Shown here piece by piece: positions 17,497 through 25,131 of a stretch of DNA of 64,000 nucleotides. This DNA comes from Syntrophaceae bacterium UBA6087 (lineage in GTDB: Bacteria > Desulfobacterota > Desulfomonilia > UBA1062). The stretch spans positions 1 through 64,000 of the forward strand of contig DIXF01000012.1 of NCBI GenBank assembly GCA_002448235.1. The letters run 5' to 3'. The notes under the pieces were generated by a model. It was not told where the DNA came from and did not search any database. It saw nothing but the letters and a program-made list of their open reading frames with translations. How positions within the stretch are numbered: position 1 is the first letter of the stretch; each line of letters begins with the position of its first letter. A program made the translations under genes and the position numbers.

Positions 17497-18693
17497 ATGT
17501 TTTTACCCATAGGAGACAGCCCGAACCCGAGGAGTTACACTCCCTGGATGAACTGGACGCTGATGGCAGCGAATATCCTTGTCTACCTGTTCATTACCAT
17601 ACCGCTTTCCCGCCAGGGCGTGGACACGAACGACCCGATTCTCCACGAGTACTTAAGGACAATAGCGAACCAGCTTCCGCCAGGCGTCACGATCAAGGAT
17701 GTCTTGTCTCAGGTGAGCTCGTACGATCTTTATACCTTTGTCCACGGATACAAACCAGGCGCCCCGAAAACAGCAGACCTCTTCTACAGCATGTTCCTCC
17801 ATGGAGGGCTCCTCCATTTGGCAGGAAACATGCTCTTCCTGTGGATTTACGGCGACAATGTAGAGTACCGGCTTGGAAAGCTGGGATATCTCATGATCTA
17901 TCTCTTTACCGGCGTGCTGGCCACCTTGTTCTTCGCGATCTTCACAGGGCCTTCCATGATCCCGCTCGTAGGTGCATCGGGAGCCATATCAGGGATTCTG
18001 GGCTTTTACTTTCTCCTCTTTCCGCGAAACAAGATAAAAGTTTTTATCGCGCTCATCCCTTTCTACGTGGACGTGATATTTCTCCCGTCGCGTCTGGTCC
18101 TCGGCATATTCATCGTCATCGACAACATCCTGCCTTTTCTCGTCAGCCATCAGTCTGCAGTGGCATATGGCGCTCATATCGGGGGCTTCCTCGGGGGGAT
18201 GGCGATCGCGTTTGTCGGAGAGAGGTTCTCCTGGCACTGGCCCTGGAGGGACAGCATGTGGCACATGGGGAACGCCATGACCGGGGTAAACCCGGCATCG
18301 GAGAATGAGGGTTTTGCAAACCTCAGCGCCATTCGTGCTGCCATGCATGAGAATTTGCCCGGTAAAGCAGTGGATATCCTTTCGCGTATGGAGGGAAAGG
18401 AAGTCTCGGAGCTCAAACCCGATGAATGCATAACCCTGTCCCAGTGGCTCGATGACACGGGCCATCCTATTGCCGCATCGAAACTGCTGAGGCAATGCGT
18501 GGCAAACCGGCAGACATCGGATACCCTCGCCGATGTGTATCTTGCCCTCGGTCTCATGCGCCTCAAGCAAGGACAGCCGACAGCTGCCTACCAATATCTG
18601 CTTTCAGCCCTCGATAACAGTCCGTCCGAAGAAACCGAAAGGCAAACCCGTGATGCGCTGAGACGGATAGAAATGAGTCGCAGCACCTATTAA
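17497..18693 (+). CDS. Rhomboid-family intramembrane serine protease with C-terminal TPR-like region
   Basis: The membrane core has about six hydrophobic segments (residues 20-250). Catalytic Ser161 is in GASGAISG and His227 in AHIGGFLGG, the rhomboid dyad; the NxxFLWIYGDNVE loop is also conserved. The last about 130 residues are soluble and helical, ending in two TPR-like units (DVYLALGLMRLKQGQPTAAYQYLL), which may recruit substrates. AGGAG lies upstream of the ATG. A short hairpin TGCAC-GAGA-GTGCA at 18695-18708 follows the stop. Confidence 0.92.
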   Translation: MFLPIGDSPNPRSYTPWMNWTLMAANILVYLFITIPLSRQGVDTNDPILHEYLRTIANQLPPGVTIKDVLSQVSSYDLYTFVHGYKPGAPKTADLFYSMFLHGGLLHLAGNMLFLWIYGDNVEYRLGKLGYLMIYLFTGVLATLFFAIFTGPSMIPLVGASGAISGILGFYFLLFPRNKIKVFIALIPFYVDVIFLPSRLVLGIFIVIDNILPFLVSHQSAVAYGAHIGGFLGGMAIAFVGERFSWHWPWRDSMWHMGNAMTGVNPASENEGFANLSAIRAAMHENLPGKAVDILSRMEGKEVSELKPDECITLSQWLDDTGHPIAASKLLRQCVANRQTSDTLADVYLALGLMRLKQGQPTAAYQYLLSALDNSPSEETERQTRDALRRIEMSRSTY

Positions 18694-18899
18694 ATGCACG
18701 AGAGTGCAATCCTTTATGTGCTTTCATTTTCCTCTTTCGTGGGCAATATTATTCCTCATCTCTTATCAATTAATGCTCAAAAGATCATATCTATTTGATA
18801 TTACTATCTGAGGTAAAGGGCATAGTATTTGCTTTAATATGCAGGGTTCAGGAAAATATATTCCAATTATATGGCACGCATAAAGGAGGAAACGCTTCG

Positions 18900-19196
18900 A
18901 TGAAGACAGTCGTCATTGCTTTTCTTTTTACGTTTATATTTTCCTCACCGATTCATGCAAGCATAGGGTCCAAATCGGATTACGCAGTTGAACCCATCCA
19001 AGAGCGGATCGCAGCCGTAAATCTGTCAAAAGATACAGACAGTGCAGATCAGAGCAGGATCGATAAGCCTATTATCGTCATTCTGGGCGATGATGGGGAA
19101 GTGTACTTCATTTTCATGAACCAGTTCTTCAGCCTTCACATAAACGACGAGGCTTCGCTGCCTTTCAGTGCCCCTTCCGGAAAGTCCTATTATTGA
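18900..19196 (+). CDS. Small secreted protein, unknown function
   Basis: A 98-residue protein beginning with a clean signal peptide (MKTVVIAFLFTFIFSS, cleavage near IHA-SIG). The mature part is about 75 residues, acidic, with a hydrophobic central strand (PIIVILGDDGEVYFIFMNQFF). The start is set by AAGGAGG 8 nt upstream of ATG 18900; the frame extends back to 18795 but with no ribosome site. I do not recognise a family. The upstream 18709-18880 stretch is AT-rich and holds no other gene. Confidence 0.7.
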   Translation: MKTVVIAFLFTFIFSSPIHASIGSKSDYAVEPIQERIAAVNLSKDTDSADQSRIDKPIIVILGDDGEVYFIFMNQFFSLHINDEASLPFSAPSGKSYY

Positions 19197-19373
19197 AAAA
19201 TCCTTCCGGGTCCTGATGGGGAACTCCCTTTAACGGTACATTACCCTGACTCTCTCCGGGCGCCAGTTTCGTGGCAACACCTGAGGTGATGCATTTACGA
19301 CACAGTTCATCCTTCCTTAATATGTAGAATCAATGGGTTAGAGCCTGGCCTGCATCTTGCTTATTCTGCAGAC

Positions 19374-19481
19374 ATGGAGATTTTTCAGGACATCACATAT
19401 CTTTTGACAGAGGTTCCGCACGTCGCATCCTTTGTCTTTTTCCTTATCATGTCGTTCTGCCTTTGCCTGAAGAGGGCTTAA
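19374..19481 (+). CDS. Possible 35-residue membrane peptide
   Basis: An ATG-TAA frame of 36 codons encoding an acidic N-terminus, then a hydrophobic stretch (HVASFVFFLIMSFCLCL) and a basic KRA tail, the layout of a single-span small membrane protein. There is no good ribosome site. Apart from this, the 19197-19573 gap holds only a short palindrome CACCT-G-AGGTG near 19278. Low confidence. Confidence 0.22.
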   Translation: MEIFQDITYLLTEVPHVASFVFFLIMSFCLCLKRA

Positions 19482-19573
19482 CGCTTCCCGACCGTACGGA
19501 TCAGGAAGACGGACGCCGCCTCAGCGATTGCACGAACGGTAGATTAAGGTTTCATATTTTACCGCGCAGGGCT

Positions 19574-19993
19574 TCATTCATAAAGAAGTATATCCCGGAA
19601 AGACACAACAGGGCACCTGCTGCTTTGTAGATCCGACAACGAACCGAAGCCGCCCGCTTTGGACCGTTCCCTGTCGTCCCATACAGCAAAGAGCTTCACC
19701 TGTTTCCCGAAGGTAATGTCGTTGACTTCCCAGAATCTGTAGAAACACACGTTGCCGAGGACAATCGGATTCTCGGGATCTTGATGCCAGGCAGGAGACA
19801 CTTCAGGTGAATCCGCCGGGAGATTGTTCAAGGCGACCAGTTTCGTATGCGCCAGGATGGAAGCAGTAGTAAGATCTTCCGAGTACCTGTTTGAACGGAT
19901 CGATAGAACCGATATTTTCATGTATGAGACAAAAATGATCATGAAGATCAGGAGTGCAATCAGCACTTCGATAAGGCTGAACCCTTTTTTCAT
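19574..19993 (-). CDS. Type IV pilin-like protein (PilV/GspI-type minor pseudopilin)
   Basis: Prepilin with leader MKKG and the mature N-terminus FSLIEVLIALLIF, including the conserved Glu at +5, so it should be cut by prepilin peptidase. The remaining about 115 residues have two cysteines and no named domain. The ATG at 19993 is chosen because GGGAGG stands 7 nt upstream and the prepilin motif starts there. It overlaps the upstream pseudopilin by ATGA. No other pilus or secretion genes are nearby. Confidence 0.87.
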   Translation of the reverse strand: MKKGFSLIEVLIALLIFMIIFVSYMKISVLSIRSNRYSEDLTTASILAHTKLVALNNLPADSPEVSPAWHQDPENPIVLGNVCFYRFWEVNDITFGKQVKLFAVWDDRERSKAGGFGSLSDLQSSRCPVVSFRDILLYE

Positions 19994-20580
19994 TTCAGTA
20001 CCTCCCATGAGCTTCCGTATCTCCAGATCCTGATGACCCCTGATGCAGGCAGAACCCGTATGGCGATCGATGAGGTATCGTTCCATATATAGATGCTGCC
20101 GGAATTGCAGCATCCCATAGGCGAGAAGGTGATGCGGTTGCCCGATATACTCACTCCGTCAACCGGAATGACGGTATTGTTCGGTCCATTTTTCGCATGG
20201 CAGCCGAAGCGGACCGGCGGCACAAGCGAAAAATGCCCGAGCTGTCGTTCTCCAGGGCCTATCTCGGCATCACCATCCTGGTCCCCGTAGCACAACCACG
20301 ATCCACTGCCGGGTGTGAATACGATACGCCAGGGATAGCCCTGATCCATTGCCAGATCCCGTGCCCGGTGAATCGTTGCTGCGAGATGTTCTGCCTGTTG
20401 AGATAATTCCCTGCTGGAGGTGAGTCTGCTCAAGTTGGGAAAGGCGAGAGCTGCCAGTATTGAAACGATGCTCAAAACAACGAGCAGTTCGAGAAGATTG
20501 AAGCCTCTTTCCTTTGTACTCTGTGTTTGTGTGCGGGATCCGACGCGTCCAAACGCAAAAAAAGAGCATTTGTCCTGCAT
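19990..20580 (-). CDS. Type IV pilin-like protein (FimT/GspH-type minor pseudopilin)
   Basis: Prepilin with a long polar leader (about 26 residues) and the cleavage site ERG-FNLLELLVVLSI, Glu at +5 present. The C-terminal domain matches the GspH/FimT pattern: AATIHRARDLAMDQGYPWRIVF, then GRITFSP-like RITFSPMG and GSIYIW. Length is 196. An in-frame stop lies just upstream of ATG 20580, and the only strong AAGGAGG is about 18 nt away, so initiation may be weak. First of a two-gene unit. Confidence 0.85.
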   Translation of the reverse strand: MQDKCSFFAFGRVGSRTQTQSTKERGFNLLELLVVLSIVSILAALAFPNLSRLTSSRELSQQAEHLAATIHRARDLAMDQGYPWRIVFTPGSGSWLCYGDQDGDAEIGPGERQLGHFSLVPPVRFGCHAKNGPNNTVIPVDGVSISGNRITFSPMGCCNSGSIYIWNDTSSIAIRVLPASGVIRIWRYGSSWEVLK

Positions 20581-20727
20581 CTCTTAAGTGAGAATTAACC
20601 CCTCCTTATATTTCATAACAGTACAGCTTTATTTCTGTATATACGCCATATTTTGAGAAAATCAAAGATATTTTGGGCGCTGGAAAACTGAGGGACGCGT
20701 TTCAATAGATACAAAACCGGTGACGGG

Positions 20728-21192
20728 CTATCCGTCTTCGTTCAGCACCTGTATGCCGTTTTGCATAAGGAGCGCAGCGGTTAACCCGACCCCTTGGATT
20801 CTTCCTTCCCGCGAGGATACCCGTGTCGTTCCGCAGGAAGGGCTTCCTTCCTTGAGGACGGCCCAGCGGACATTGAGCAGCTGCGCCAGCTCAAGGACAT
20901 GCAGTGCGCCGTTGAGAAAGGGTTCGGTGACGTCTGCCCCGTCGGCATTTACGATTCGACCCGTTCCTGCCAGGACCTCGCGGCCGTCGCCCTTGGCGAA
21001 ACAGGCGGGTGGGCGTGGAGTGGGAAGGCCTCCCAGCCTTTCCGGACAGACCGGGACAGGGGTAAAATTCTTGGCAGAAAGGATTTCATGGCAGGGTTTT
21101 GCCTTCCCGTCATACCGGCAGTTGATGCCCAGGAGACAGGCGCTGACCAGGACAGAACCTTCTAAATGTCCAAAGGGGGATTGACGAGGCAT
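20728..21192 (-). CDS. DUF523 family protein
   Basis: A 154-residue cytosolic protein with the DUF523 pattern: VSACLLGINCRYDG near the N-terminus, VPVCPERLGGLPTPR in the middle and LKEGSPSCGTTRV near the C-terminus. The conserved cysteines suggest metal or cluster binding; the family function is not established. The start lies inside purN (31-bp overlap). Confidence 0.85.
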   Translation of the reverse strand: MPRQSPFGHLEGSVLVSACLLGINCRYDGKAKPCHEILSAKNFTPVPVCPERLGGLPTPRPPACFAKGDGREVLAGTGRIVNADGADVTEPFLNGALHVLELAQLLNVRWAVLKEGSPSCGTTRVSSREGRIQGVGLTAALLMQNGIQVLNEDG

Positions 21193-21815
21193 AGGGAGTC
21201 ATCCTTTTTAAGCCCTTGGATAAAGACCTTCCTGCCGGAGATGCTGAGCCTTCCCTGGGCAAACAGCTGGATCGCCTTGGGATATATCTTGTGCTCAAGC
21301 GCAAGGATTCTGTTCTTCAGCTCTTCTTCCGTGTCGTCCGGGTATACGGGCACGACGGCCTGAATGATGATAGGGCCCGTATCCACACCTGCATCGACGA
21401 AATGGACGGTGCAGCCTGAGAAACGTACGCCGTGGTCTATGGCCTTCTGCCGTACACCCAGTCCGGGGAAGGAGGGAAGCAGGGCAGGATGAATATTTAT
21501 GATCCTTCCGGGAAACTCGAGGAGAAATCCCTGTGTGAGAACCCGCATGAACCCTGCGAGAGCAATGAGATCGACCTGGTGCTCTTTGAGGATACGGACG
21601 AGCTCACGGTCGAAACGTTCCCGGTCCGGGTATTCGCTGTGTGGTACGACGAAGGTGGGTATCGATTTCTGCCGAGCCCTTTTCAGGGCGAAAGCCTCGG
21701 ACGTGTTGCTGATGACGACAGCAACGCGGCCGTCGATCTCTCCCCGTTCGCAGGCATCCAGGATCGACTGCAGGTTGGACCCGCTTCCGGACACCAGCAC
21801 GCCTATCCGTATCAC
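21162..21815 (-). CDS. purN: Phosphoribosylglycinamide formyltransferase
   Basis: Transfers the formyl group of 10-formyl-THF to GAR in purine synthesis. Motifs: VSGSGSNLQSIL (phosphate loop, 8-19), NIHPALLPSFPG with the catalytic Asn-His pair, and GCTVHFVDAGVDTGPII with the catalytic Asp. The 217 residues are typical. It lies 11 bp downstream of purM, as in many bacteria. Confidence 0.95.
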   Translation of the reverse strand: MIRIGVLVSGSGSNLQSILDACERGEIDGRVAVVISNTSEAFALKRARQKSIPTFVVPHSEYPDRERFDRELVRILKEHQVDLIALAGFMRVLTQGFLLEFPGRIINIHPALLPSFPGLGVRQKAIDHGVRFSGCTVHFVDAGVDTGPIIIQAVVPVYPDDTEEELKNRILALEHKIYPKAIQLFAQGRLSISGRKVFIQGLKKDDSLCLVNPPLDI

Positions 21816-21826
21816 GCTAGCCCCTC

Positions 21827-22867
21827 CTACTCTTCGAAAACAACCGGGGCCTCTCCCTTTTTCAGTGTCCGCACATACCCGATGACCTCCGCCGATTCTT
21901 TGAGTCCTTTGAGCCTCAGCAGCACGTCTTCTGCGTCTTTTTCAGCCACGACAAGCGCCATGCCGACGCCCATGTTGAACGTCCGGTACATTTCCAGCTC
22001 CTCGATCCTGCCGAGGTCCTGGATAAACTTGAATATGGGCGGTATCTGCCAGGAATTCTTCCTGATCACGACGCCGGACCGTGGTGACAAAACCCGGGGG
22101 ATGTTGTCGATGAATCCTCCGCCCGTGATATGGACGATCCCCTTTATCTCGAAAGTCCTGAGCAGGTTCATAACGCTTTTCACGTATATCTTTGTCGGTG
22201 TCAGGAGCTCGTCGGCGAGAGTCTTGCCGAGATCTTCCACGTAATCGTCGATCTTCATCCGCGCCCTGTCGAAAAGCACCTTCCTCACCAGGGAAAACCC
22301 ATTGCTGTGGACTCCCGAGGACTGCACCCCGATGACCACATCCCGTGCGGAGATCCTCGACCCGTCGATGATCTTGTCGCTGTCGACTATCCCTACCCCG
22401 AAACCGGCGATATCGTATTCGCCTTCGCTGTAGATACCGGGCATTTCGGCGGTTTCACCGCCTATCAGTGCACAGCCGGCTTCCTTGCAGCCTTTGGCCA
22501 TGCCGGTGACAATAGTTTTTGACCGCTCGACATCGAGCTTCCCGGTCGCCAGGTAATCGAGGAAGAAAAGCGGGGTCGCACCGTCGACGACGATGTCGTT
22601 CACTACCATGGCCACGAGGTCTATGCCGATGTACTCATGATTATCCGCCATAAGGGCGATCTTGATCTTTGTTCCCACCCCGTCTGTGGATGAAACGAGA
22701 ACGGGATCTTTGAAGTTTCCCACGTCCAGCTTGAATAAACCGGCAAAACCCCCTATGCCGCCAAGGACTTCGGGCCCGTATGTGGACTTGATGACGGATT
22801 TGATCCCTTTGATGAAGAGATTCTGCTTATCGATATCAACGCCTGCTTCTTTATATGTCAATGACAT
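21827..22867 (-). CDS. purM: Phosphoribosylformylglycinamidine cyclo-ligase (AIR synthetase)
   Basis: ATP-dependent ring closure of FGAM to AIR in purine synthesis. Recognised by LTYKEAGVDID at the N-terminus, LVSSTDGVGTKIKIA, GGETAEMPGIY and HITGGGFIDNIPR. The ATG at 22867 is chosen over 22888 because AAGGGGGG stands 7 nt upstream and MSLTYKEAG is the usual beginning. Length is 346. Confidence 0.96.
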   Translation of the reverse strand: MSLTYKEAGVDIDKQNLFIKGIKSVIKSTYGPEVLGGIGGFAGLFKLDVGNFKDPVLVSSTDGVGTKIKIALMADNHEYIGIDLVAMVVNDIVVDGATPLFFLDYLATGKLDVERSKTIVTGMAKGCKEAGCALIGGETAEMPGIYSEGEYDIAGFGVGIVDSDKIIDGSRISARDVVIGVQSSGVHSNGFSLVRKVLFDRARMKIDDYVEDLGKTLADELLTPTKIYVKSVMNLLRTFEIKGIVHITGGGFIDNIPRVLSPRSGVVIRKNSWQIPPIFKFIQDLGRIEELEMYRTFNMGVGMALVVAEKDAEDVLLRLKGLKESAEVIGYVRTLKKGEAPVVFEE

Positions 22868-22954
22868 GGAGTAACCCCCCTTACGCACACCTTCCTACTA
22901 TAGTATCATTAACCTAGTCAATTATGCTTTGCGGGGAATCCGAATTTTCTTGAT

Positions 22955-23079
22955 AAAAAAAAGAGGGATGGCGCCTGGGCAAAGGAACGTCCATCCCGTA
23001 GAGGAGGTTTTTGCTATGGAGACAATTTATTGACGGGACTGAAGATCAGCCACCTCCCTATTCCGGTTTTCTTCAGTCC
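22955..23079 (-). ncRNA. Candidate small RNA upstream of purM
   Basis: Minus-strand order: a 10-bp hairpin GGACTGAAGA/TCTTCAGTCC (23036-23079) whose 24-nt loop holds AGGGAGG; unpaired CCTCCTC (23001-23007); then an intrinsic terminator with a 7-bp stem (22991-22997 with 22965-22971) and eight Ts (22962-22955). The terminator and CCTCCTC match the element at 6680-6732. It ends about 90 bp before purM, so it is not an ordinary purM leader unless it acts by attenuation. CCTCC could pair with GGAGG in the first loop or with ribosome sites on other messages. About 157 nt if started at the promoter near 23111. Confidence 0.5.
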
Positions 23080-23121
23080 GTGTGATACTGTATGATATCG
23101 TTTTCATATGCTTATTCATTA

Positions 23122-23137
23122 TTCAATTGGCATGCCA
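23122..23137 (-). promoter_or_regulatory. Possible sigma-54 (-24/-12) promoter for the candidate sRNA
   Basis: On the minus strand TGGCAT-GCCAA-TTGAA has the right spacing for a -24/-12 promoter but lacks the usual C of the -12 GC. The start would be about 23111, just upstream of the sRNA's first hairpin. The -24 half is also part of a 12-bp palindrome TTGGCATGCCAA (23127-23138), so it might instead be a protein-binding site. Confidence 0.35.
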
Positions 23138-23234
23138 AAACGACTGAATTAATCATAGGTACTTGAATTAACAAATCATATGCCTTTCGACAATTGAATC
23201 GATCAGACCTTTCCCTTAGGCAAAGCAGTGAAAG

Positions 23235-23283
23235 TGTATAAAAGATATACAAGAGGTGGATACACATGTATAAAGAATATACA
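23235..23283. promoter_or_regulatory. Two tandem inverted repeats, probable enhancer/operator for the adjacent NtrC-type regulator
   Basis: Two perfect copies of TGTATA-N5-TATACA at 23235-23251 and 23267-23283, 32 bp apart, close to three helical turns. They lie 57-105 bp upstream of the kinase start and 124-172 bp upstream of the predicted sRNA start, on the same face of DNA. This is the geometry of paired dimer sites for a sigma-54 activator. The remainder of the 22868-23339 gap shows no gene. Confidence 0.6.
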
Positions 23284-23339
23284 GTTATCCGGCGCGAGTT
23301 ATCGAAAAGATAAGGCAGGACCTTCATGGAGCTATTGGC

Positions 23340-25130
23340 ATGAGATTTGATAACTTTTCGGGCGAGAATACCCATGAAATGAAGGAACATACCTCATACA
23401 GAAACTGGATTCGCATCTCGCCCTGGGTCATTGTGGGCGCCTTTATCGTGCTGGTGCCGATCTTCTCATTCATGACCGTGAAGACGATCAGGACCCAGCA
23501 GGATAATATGATTATGCTGTTGCGCGAGAAAGGCGATGCACTCATCAGGTCGTTTGAAGCGGGCACACGGACGGGGATGGTGGGATTCAACTGGAGCTGG
23601 GTCCAGGTGCAGCGGCTCATCATGGAGACCGCAGAGCAGCCGGATATCCTGTACATACTCATAACGGACGTACAGGGAAAGATCATCGCCCATAACCAGC
23701 CCCTGCATATCGGAAAAAACCACGGGACAGGCCTCGACCTTTCCGCCGTCAATGACAAGATCCAGTCACGCCGGATCGTAAGGTCCGACGGGAAGCCTAT
23801 CTTTGAAGTCTACCGGAGGTTCATTCCCTCCCGCGGGAGGCTGCTCTCTCACAGCAGCCGTATCATACCGGAGGAATGGTACGTCAACCGCGACTTGCCT
23901 CAGCGATTCAAGAAGCCCGAACTGACGATATTCGTCGGCCTGGACATGGACTCCATAGTGAAAACCACCCGGGAAAACACCCTTCAGAGCATCCTGATTG
24001 CGGTTATTCTCCTTCTCATAGGCTTTTCAGGGATTGTGTCCATAATCATAGGCTATAACTACCGTATTGCCCGGGTGAGCCTTTCAAGGATCAAGGCCTT
24101 CTCGGACAACATTGTCGAGAACATCCCCGTGGGACTGATCTTTATCGGTGAAAACCGCAAGCTCATCACCATGAACAATGCCTCGGAAGACATGCTTAAA
24201 CTTTCTTCACCTGACGTGCGGGACAGACATGTGGAAGATGTTCTCCCGCCGCAGATCTACGACCTTTTCGATCAGGCTCTCAAGTCTCCCACCGTGTTCA
24301 TCAAAGAGATCGATATCCCGGTCCAGGGAAGGGACATGCTCCTTGAGACGAGTACGAGCGTCTTATACGACGATAACAACGTATTCCTCGGATACATAAT
24401 CCTCTTAAGGGATATCACGGAAATCCAGCATCTGAAGAAAGAGGTCTTGCGCAAAGAGCGCCTGGCTTCTCTCGGCAGCCTGGCTGCGGGAGTTGCGCAT
24501 GAGATCAGGAACCCGTTAAGCTCGATCAAAGGGTTTGCTACCTATTTCAAGGAACGGTACCGTGACGTGCCCGAGGACCAGAAGACCGCGGACATCATGA
24601 TCAGGGAGGTAGAGCGCCTGAACAGGGTCATCAGCCAGCTCCTTGAATTTGCCAGGCCGATGAACGTGGTTCTGCGGCAGGCAAGCGTGAAGGACACCAT
24701 CCTGCATTCCATAGAGATGGTAAAGCATCAGGCCGATGCCAAGGAGATCGAGATCGTTTCGGACAGCCTCTCCAACGTGCCGTTCATGGCGAGTTTCGAT
24801 CAGGATAAGATTACCCAGGTCCTGCTCAACGTCTACCTGAACGCTCTGGAAGCCATGGACAACGGGGGCGTTCTCGAAGTACGGGCCGAGCAGGATGAGC
24901 TGAACTCGAATATCGTCATCCATGTTTCCGACACCGGCCAGGGGATACCGAAACAGGACATGGGCAGGGTGTTCGATCCGTATTTCACCACGAAGCAGTC
25001 AGGTACCGGACTCGGCCTTGCCATTGTTCACAAGATCATGGAGGCCCATGCAGGACAGGTGAAAATTTCCAGCACGGAAAGCCTGGGAACATCGGTTTCC
25101 ATCATTTTACCCGTAAAAGGAAAGGAATAA
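23340..25130 (+). CDS. Membrane sensor histidine kinase (NtrB/ZraS type)
   Basis: Two membrane segments (about 28-47 and 215-238) bracket a periplasmic sensor domain of about 165 residues with no recognised ligand motif. Then follow a PAS domain (about 255-365), HisKA with phospho-His about 387 in GVAHEIRNPLSS, and HATPase with DTGQGI and GTGLGLA. Length is 596. The HEIRNPL box is that of the NtrB/ZraS/AtoS group, whose partners are sigma-54 activators, in line with the next gene, which starts one base after this stop codon. Confidence 0.93.
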   Translation: MRFDNFSGENTHEMKEHTSYRNWIRISPWVIVGAFIVLVPIFSFMTVKTIRTQQDNMIMLLREKGDALIRSFEAGTRTGMVGFNWSWVQVQRLIMETAEQPDILYILITDVQGKIIAHNQPLHIGKNHGTGLDLSAVNDKIQSRRIVRSDGKPIFEVYRRFIPSRGRLLSHSSRIIPEEWYVNRDLPQRFKKPELTIFVGLDMDSIVKTTRENTLQSILIAVILLLIGFSGIVSIIIGYNYRIARVSLSRIKAFSDNIVENIPVGLIFIGENRKLITMNNASEDMLKLSSPDVRDRHVEDVLPPQIYDLFDQALKSPTVFIKEIDIPVQGRDMLLETSTSVLYDDNNVFLGYIILLRDITEIQHLKKEVLRKERLASLGSLAAGVAHEIRNPLSSIKGFATYFKERYRDVPEDQKTADIMIREVERLNRVISQLLEFARPMNVVLRQASVKDTILHSIEMVKHQADAKEIEIVSDSLSNVPFMASFDQDKITQVLLNVYLNALEAMDNGGVLEVRAEQDELNSNIVIHVSDTGQGIPKQDMGRVFDPYFTTKQSGTGLGLAIVHKIMEAHAGQVKISSTESLGTSVSIILPVKGKE

Positions 25131-25131
25131 C

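Noticed and set aside
18866..18890. TGGCAC-containing segment as a sigma-54 promoter before the small secreted protein
   Set aside because: No GC or TTG at the -12 position with correct spacing.
23112..23390. Minus-strand frame of 92 codons over the sRNA promoter region
   Set aside because: No ribosome site, overlaps the kinase start and the phased repeats; translation shows no domain.
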